Source of the DNA: Thermohahella caldifontis
GTDB taxonomy: Bacteria; Pseudomonadota; Gammaproteobacteria; Pseudomonadales; Oleiphilaceae
Length of the DNA: 64,000 nucleotides
Assembly (NCBI RefSeq): GCF_041153465.1
Contig: NZ_CP154858.1
Coordinates: forward strand, 496,001-560,000
Direction: 5' to 3'
Numbering within the stretch: position 1 is the stretch's first letter; each line of letters opens with the position of its first letter. This document shows, in pieces, positions 60,361-64,000 of this stretch. The notes under the pieces were generated by a model, which was not told the DNA's origin, searched no databases, and saw nothing but the letters and a program-made list of their open reading frames with translations. Position numbers and translations under genes: made by a program.

Positions 60361-62927
60361 CGCAAGCACAGGCAAAACGGGAGCAAAACAGGGAACAGCG
60401 CGATCAGTTCATCGAGCAGCGCCTGCGTGAGGGTGCACTCATTGTTGTACTGGCGCTTGCCCTGTTCATTCTGCTTTCCCTGATCAGCTATCACCCGGAA
60501 GATCCGGGATGGACTCATATCGGTGGCCAGGATAGCGTCCGCAACTGGGGTGGGCGCGTCGGTGCCTGGCTGGCTGATGTGCTGATGTTCTTTCTGGGTT
60601 ACACCGCCTATTTCATTCCCCTGCTGCTCATGATTCAGAGCCTGCGAGTCGTTCGCGTTGATCGTGAAGGCGGCTTTCATGGCGTTCGCTGGGCCATGCG
60701 TGTGGCGGGTGGCTTGTTGGTGCTGGCCGGAAGCACGGCGCTGCTGGCAACATACAGTGTTCTGGGACTGGGGCCGGAATCAGGTGGCCTGCTGGGAACA
60801 CGGCTGGCCGACTGGAGCGTGGCCAGGCTCAATCTTGTGGGGGCGACCCTGGTCTGGAGTGCGGTCTTTCTGACCGGACTGACGTTGGCAACAGACATTT
60901 CCTGGCTGACGATCATGGAGCGGACGGGTGCCATGACACTGTCCGCATGGAGCTGGTTGAAAGATCAGGCAAGACGGCTGGGTGAGTGGTGGTCGGCACG
61001 CAGAAGTGCGGCTGAAGACGACCGGGCGTCCCGTCCCGTCAAGCCCAGAATCCGGACGCCCGAACCGGAGAAACCCGGGCTGGTGGCACGATGGCGCACC
61101 TGGCGGGAAGCGCGCAGGGCTGCGAAACTGGCGCAGTCCGCATCCCGGGATGAAGAACCGGCTTCCCGGAAGGAGCCGGTTCTGGAAGCGGATGTCCCGG
61201 TACTGTCCGCCGCGGTATCCCCGGAAGAGCCGGATGACAATGTGCCCATGCTGACGGAAGCTGCTGACGCTGAGGTGGCATCCCGTCGATCGGCAGACAG
61301 CGGGAAGTCCGACAAGTCCGGTCATCCGGCGATACGCATCATGCCTTTTCAGCGCAAGAGCACCGAAACCGGTGAGCGCATCCGCAAGGAGACTCAGAAG
61401 TCCCTGTTCGGGCATGACAAGGGCCCGCTGCCGCCCATCACCCTGCTTGATCCGCCCACCAAACGCAGCAACGGCGGCTTCTCCAAGGAATCACTTGAAC
61501 GCATGTCGGCGCTGCTTGAAGAGAAACTGGCAGATTTCGGGGTCAAGGTCACTGTGGTCGAGGTCAATCCCGGGCCGGTGATCACACGCTTCGAGATTCA
61601 GCCGGCCCCCGGGGTCAAGGCCTCGCGGATTTCGAATCTGGCAAGGGATCTGGCCCGTTCGCTTGCGGTCGTGGCTGTCCGGGTCGTGGAGGTCATTCCG
61701 GGCAAGTCCGTGATGGGCATCGAAATTCCCAATGAGAACCGGGATATCGTGCGCCTGCGTGAAGTGTTGTCCTCGGCCGCCTATGACCAATCCGATTCGC
61801 CGCTGACGCTGGCACTGGGGCACGACATCGCCGGCGACCCGGTGGTGGCCAATCTGGCCAAGATGCCGCACCTGTTGGTTGCAGGCACAACCGGGTCGGG
61901 CAAGTCCGTGGGTGTCAATGCCATGTTGCTCAGCATGCTGTTCAAGGCGACACCGGACGAGCTCCGCCTGATCATGATTGATCCCAAGATGCTGGAATTG
62001 TCCATCTATGATGGCATTCCCCATCTGCTGGCACCGGTGGTCACGGACATGAAGGATGCGGCCAATGCCCTGCGCTGGTGTGTGGGGGAAATGGAGCGCC
62101 GCTACAAGCTCATGGCGGCGCTGGGCGTGCGCAATCTGGCCGGTTTCAACAAGAAGATCAGGGAAGCGGTTGCTGCCGGAACGCCCATCAAGGACCCGCT
62201 CTGGCAGCCGGACGCCACGGCACTGGAAACCGAACAGCCCGAATTGTTGCCCTTGCCGTACATTGTGGTCGTGGTGGACGAGTTTGCCGACATGATGATG
62301 ATCGTCGGCAAGAAGGTGGAAGAACTGATTGCCCGCATTGCCCAGAAGGCCCGGGCGGCAGGGATTCACCTCATCCTGGCGACGCAGCGTCCTTCGGTGG
62401 ATGTCATCACCGGTCTGATCAAGGCCAACATCCCCACCCGGATTGCGTTCCAGGTCTCGTCCAAGATCGACTCGCGGACGATTCTGGACCAGGGCGGGGC
62501 GGAACAGCTGCTCGGTCATGGTGACATGCTGTACATGCCGCCCGGCACCAGCCTGCCTGTCCGGGTGCATGGTGCCTTTGTGGCGGATGAGGAAGTGCAC
62601 CGTGTCGTGGAAGAATGGAAAAGCCGTGGTGAGCCGGATTATCTTGAGGAGATCCTGGAGGGTGTGCACGAGAGCGACTTCCTGGCTTCCATGGACAAGG
62701 ACGGAAGCGGCGGAGAAAGCGGTACGGAAAGCGATCCTCTGTTCGATCAGGCCGTGGCATTTGTCACCGAAACACGGCGCGCCTCCATTTCAGCCGTGCA
62801 GCGGCGTCTGAAAATCGGCTACAATCGGGCAGCCAATCTGGTGGAAGCCATGGAAGCGGCGGGTATCGTCAGTCCGGCAGGTCACAACGGCGCCCGCGAG
62901 GTGCTGGCACCACCGCCCCCCAAGTAA
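60357..62927 (+). CDS. ftsK: DNA translocase FtsK
   Basis: 856 aa from the ATG at 60357, overlapping the metZ stop. Four N-terminal membrane helices occupy about residues 25-190 ([20 protein letters not shown] first). A moderate charged linker lies at about 200-340. The motor has Walker [21 protein letters not shown] near residue 511 and Walker [13 protein letters not shown]. The C-terminal gamma domain that reads KOPS sites starts at [20 protein letters not shown]. It couples division to chromosome dimer resolution. Confidence 0.97.
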   Translation: MTQAQAKREQNREQRDQFIEQRLREGALIVVLALALFILLSLISYHPEDPGWTHIGGQDSVRNWGGRVGAWLADVLMFFLGYTAYFIPLLLMIQSLRVVRVDREGGFHGVRWAMRVAGGLLVLAGSTALLATYSVLGLGPESGGLLGTRLADWSVARLNLVGATLVWSAVFLTGLTLATDISWLTIMERTGAMTLSAWSWLKDQARRLGEWWSARRSAAEDDRASRPVKPRIRTPEPEKPGLVARWRTWREARRAAKLAQSASRDEEPASRKEPVLEADVPVLSAAVSPEEPDDNVPMLTEAADAEVASRRSADSGKSDKSGHPAIRIMPFQRKSTETGERIRKETQKSLFGHDKGPLPPITLLDPPTKRSNGGFSKESLERMSALLEEKLADFGVKVTVVEVNPGPVITRFEIQPAPGVKASRISNLARDLARSLAVVAVRVVEVIPGKSVMGIEIPNENRDIVRLREVLSSAAYDQSDSPLTLALGHDIAGDPVVANLAKMPHLLVAGTTGSGKSVGVNAMLLSMLFKATPDELRLIMIDPKMLELSIYDGIPHLLAPVVTDMKDAANALRWCVGEMERRYKLMAALGVRNLAGFNKKIREAVAAGTPIKDPLWQPDATALETEQPELLPLPYIVVVVDEFADMMMIVGKKVEELIARIAQKARAAGIHLILATQRPSVDVITGLIKANIPTRIAFQVSSKIDSRTILDQGGAEQLLGHGDMLYMPPGTSLPVRVHGAFVADEEVHRVVEEWKSRGEPDYLEEILEGVHESDFLASMDKDGSGGESGTESDPLFDQAVAFVTETRRASISAVQRRLKIGYNRAANLVEAMEAAGIVSPAGHNGAREVLAPPPPK

Positions 62928-62939
62928 AGGAGTCACCGA

Positions 62940-63569
62940 ATGAAGACAATTCATCGCATGTTTTTGGGCATTTTGCTGAATCTGGCTGTCGGGTTGGCTC
63001 AGGCGGACGCGCTTGCCGATCTGATTGAGCGCCTTTCCGGTATTCAGTCTGTCGAGGCCCGCTTCAGTCAGGTGGTGACCACCACGGAAGGTCAGCTCAT
63101 CCAGAACCTTACCGGAGAACTCAAGGCCCAGCGTCCCGGACGTTTTCGCTGGCATACGGATCCGCCACTGGAGCAGGAAGTGGTGACCGACGGCCAGTTT
63201 GTCTGGTTCCATGATCCGGATCTGGAACAGGTGACGGTCCAGCCGCTGAAAGGAGAGGCCGCCAGCACGCCGGCGTTGTTGTTCAGTGGTGATCCCGCCC
63301 GTATTGGCAGCCGTTATACCGTCCAATCACCCCGGGATCAGGTCTTTGTGCAGACGCCGAAAGAGCCCAGTGACCTGTTTGTCCAGCTGGCCATCCGGTT
63401 TGAAGGCGATACCCCGGTTGAGCTGGAAATACTGGATGCCCTCGGGCAGCGTACGCGCCTGACACTCCACAACGTGAAGCTCAATCCGGAACTGCCTGAC
63501 GGCACCTTCGACTTTGATCCGCCCGAGGGCGTGGACATCATCCGCAGCGAGGCCCCGGCGGGTGGCTGA
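62940..63569 (+). CDS. lolA: Outer-membrane lipoprotein chaperone LolA
   Basis: 209 aa. Signal peptide [20 protein letters not shown] to QADA. The mature LolA barrel shows [38 protein letters not shown] and [20 protein letters not shown]. It carries lipoproteins from the Lol permease (at 19184 here) across the periplasm. The order ftsK-lolA-rarA is conserved. The rarA GTG overlaps its stop. Confidence 0.97.
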   Translation: MKTIHRMFLGILLNLAVGLAQADALADLIERLSGIQSVEARFSQVVTTTEGQLIQNLTGELKAQRPGRFRWHTDPPLEQEVVTDGQFVWFHDPDLEQVTVQPLKGEAASTPALLFSGDPARIGSRYTVQSPRDQVFVQTPKEPSDLFVQLAIRFEGDTPVELEILDALGQRTRLTLHNVKLNPELPDGTFDFDPPEGVDIIRSEAPAGG

Positions 63570-64000
63570 CCTGTTTGCCGACAGCCGGGATACGCGACCG
63601 CTGGCGGCGAGGATGCGGCCACAATCCCTCGATGAAGTGGTCGGGCAGCCGCACCTTGTGGGACCGGATGCCCCGCTTCGGCAGGTCCTTGAATCCGGCC
63701 AACTGCATTCCTGTCTGTTCTGGGGCCCGCCGGGCACGGGCAAGACCACGCTGGCCCGGCTGGTCTGCCAGTCCTCCGGCGCGACACTCCTGACGCTGTC
63801 CGCCGTGCAGTCCGGTATTGCCGATATCCGGCGTACCGCCGAGGAAGCTCAGCGCCTGCGTGCCGCAGGTCAGACGCCGGTTGTGTTCATCGACGAGATC
63901 CACCGTTATAACAAGTCTCAGCAGGACGCCCTTCTGCCCTGGGTGGAGGAGGGGACGTTCATCCTCATCGGTGCCACGACCGAGAACCCCGGGTTTGAAA
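63562..64000 (+). CDS. rarA: Replication-associated recombination protein RarA (partial)
   Basis: Only the first 146 codons are in the window; the frame runs off the end. GTG start at 63562, eight bases inside lolA. RarA/MgsA features: [20 protein letters not shown], Walker [16 protein letters not shown], Walker [21 protein letters not shown] and sensor 1 [13 protein letters not shown]. An AAA+ ATPase acting at stalled replication forks. Confidence 0.95.
   Translation, partial: MADLFADSRDTRPLAARMRPQSLDEVVGQPHLVGPDAPLRQVLESGQLHSCLFWGPPGTGKTTLARLVCQSSGATLLTLSAVQSGIADIRRTAEEAQRLRAAGQTPVVFIDEIHRYNKSQQDALLPWVEEGTFILIGATTENPGFE

Noticed and set aside
57496..60375. A 959-codon open frame on the minus strand opposite purF and metZ
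   Set aside because: It mirrors two highly conserved genes and has no recognisable domain; long antisense frames arise from the GC-rich third-position bias here.

Overview
The window is chromosomal DNA of a Gammaproteobacterium. By eye it is GC-rich (mid-to-high fifties) and gene-dense, with many ATGA or TAATG start/stop overlaps. Gene content points to a Pseudomonadales/Oceanospirillales-like lineage: an MvaT-type H-NS protein, FimV, a type IV pilus PilZ protein, ClpS/ClpA with Aat and Bpt, and a phasin plus class I PHA synthase. I cannot name a genus. Nearly all of the window is core housekeeping sequence.

Layout. (1) 1-6246, minus strand: rluE-nudJ-mnmA-hflD-purB-roxA-GNAT (RNA modification, purine synthesis, uL16 hydroxylation), divergent from icd at 6387. 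(2) 7740-15228: cspD, clpS-clpA, infA, bpt, aat, trxB, the conserved N-degron/ClpAP neighbourhood. A complete IS1202/ISNCY-like element (11474-12821, 17-bp target duplication) lies between infA and bpt. (3) 15332-19134, minus strand: PilZ protein, small secreted protein, aguA, aguB, lone MoxR ATPase, running towards trxB. (4) 19184-21101: one Lol permease plus lolD, with no second permease. (5) 21201-30754, minus strand: comEA-like, chaN-like lipoprotein, DUF2156 protein, MalT-type LuxR regulator, selD, dusA, tal, metY. Both the regulator and selD carry a single-base frameshift. (6) 30865-39284: mvaT; a divergent orphan ZnuA-like gene with a Zur-type palindrome; then pilZ, tatD, hydrolase, DUF4892 protein, patatin, prmB, aroC, MFS. 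(7) 39548-41789: phasin and phaC. (8) 41779-64000: a LysR regulator divergent from leuC-leuD-leuB-asd, then fimV, truA, trpF, trpB, trpA, accD, folC, SPOR protein, cvpA, purF, metZ, ftsK, lolA and the start of rarA.

Function. ClpS/ClpA with Aat and Bpt form the N-degron degradation branch. AguA and AguB convert agmatine to putrescine. LolC/F-LolD and LolA belong to lipoprotein sorting. The leu, trp, aroC, asd, metZ, purB and purF genes cover branched-chain, aromatic, aspartate-family and purine synthesis. PhaC and the phasin make and coat polyhydroxyalkanoate granules.

I found no CRISPR array, toxin-antitoxin pair, prophage, rRNA or tRNA gene, and no clear multi-gene novel system. The points most worth a second look are the paired frameshifts in selD and the MalT-type regulator, the long-duplication IS inside the infA-bpt interval, the Zur-boxed orphan zinc-binding protein, the single-permease Lol operon, the stand-alone soluble DUF2156 protein and the orphan MoxR fused into an agmatine operon.
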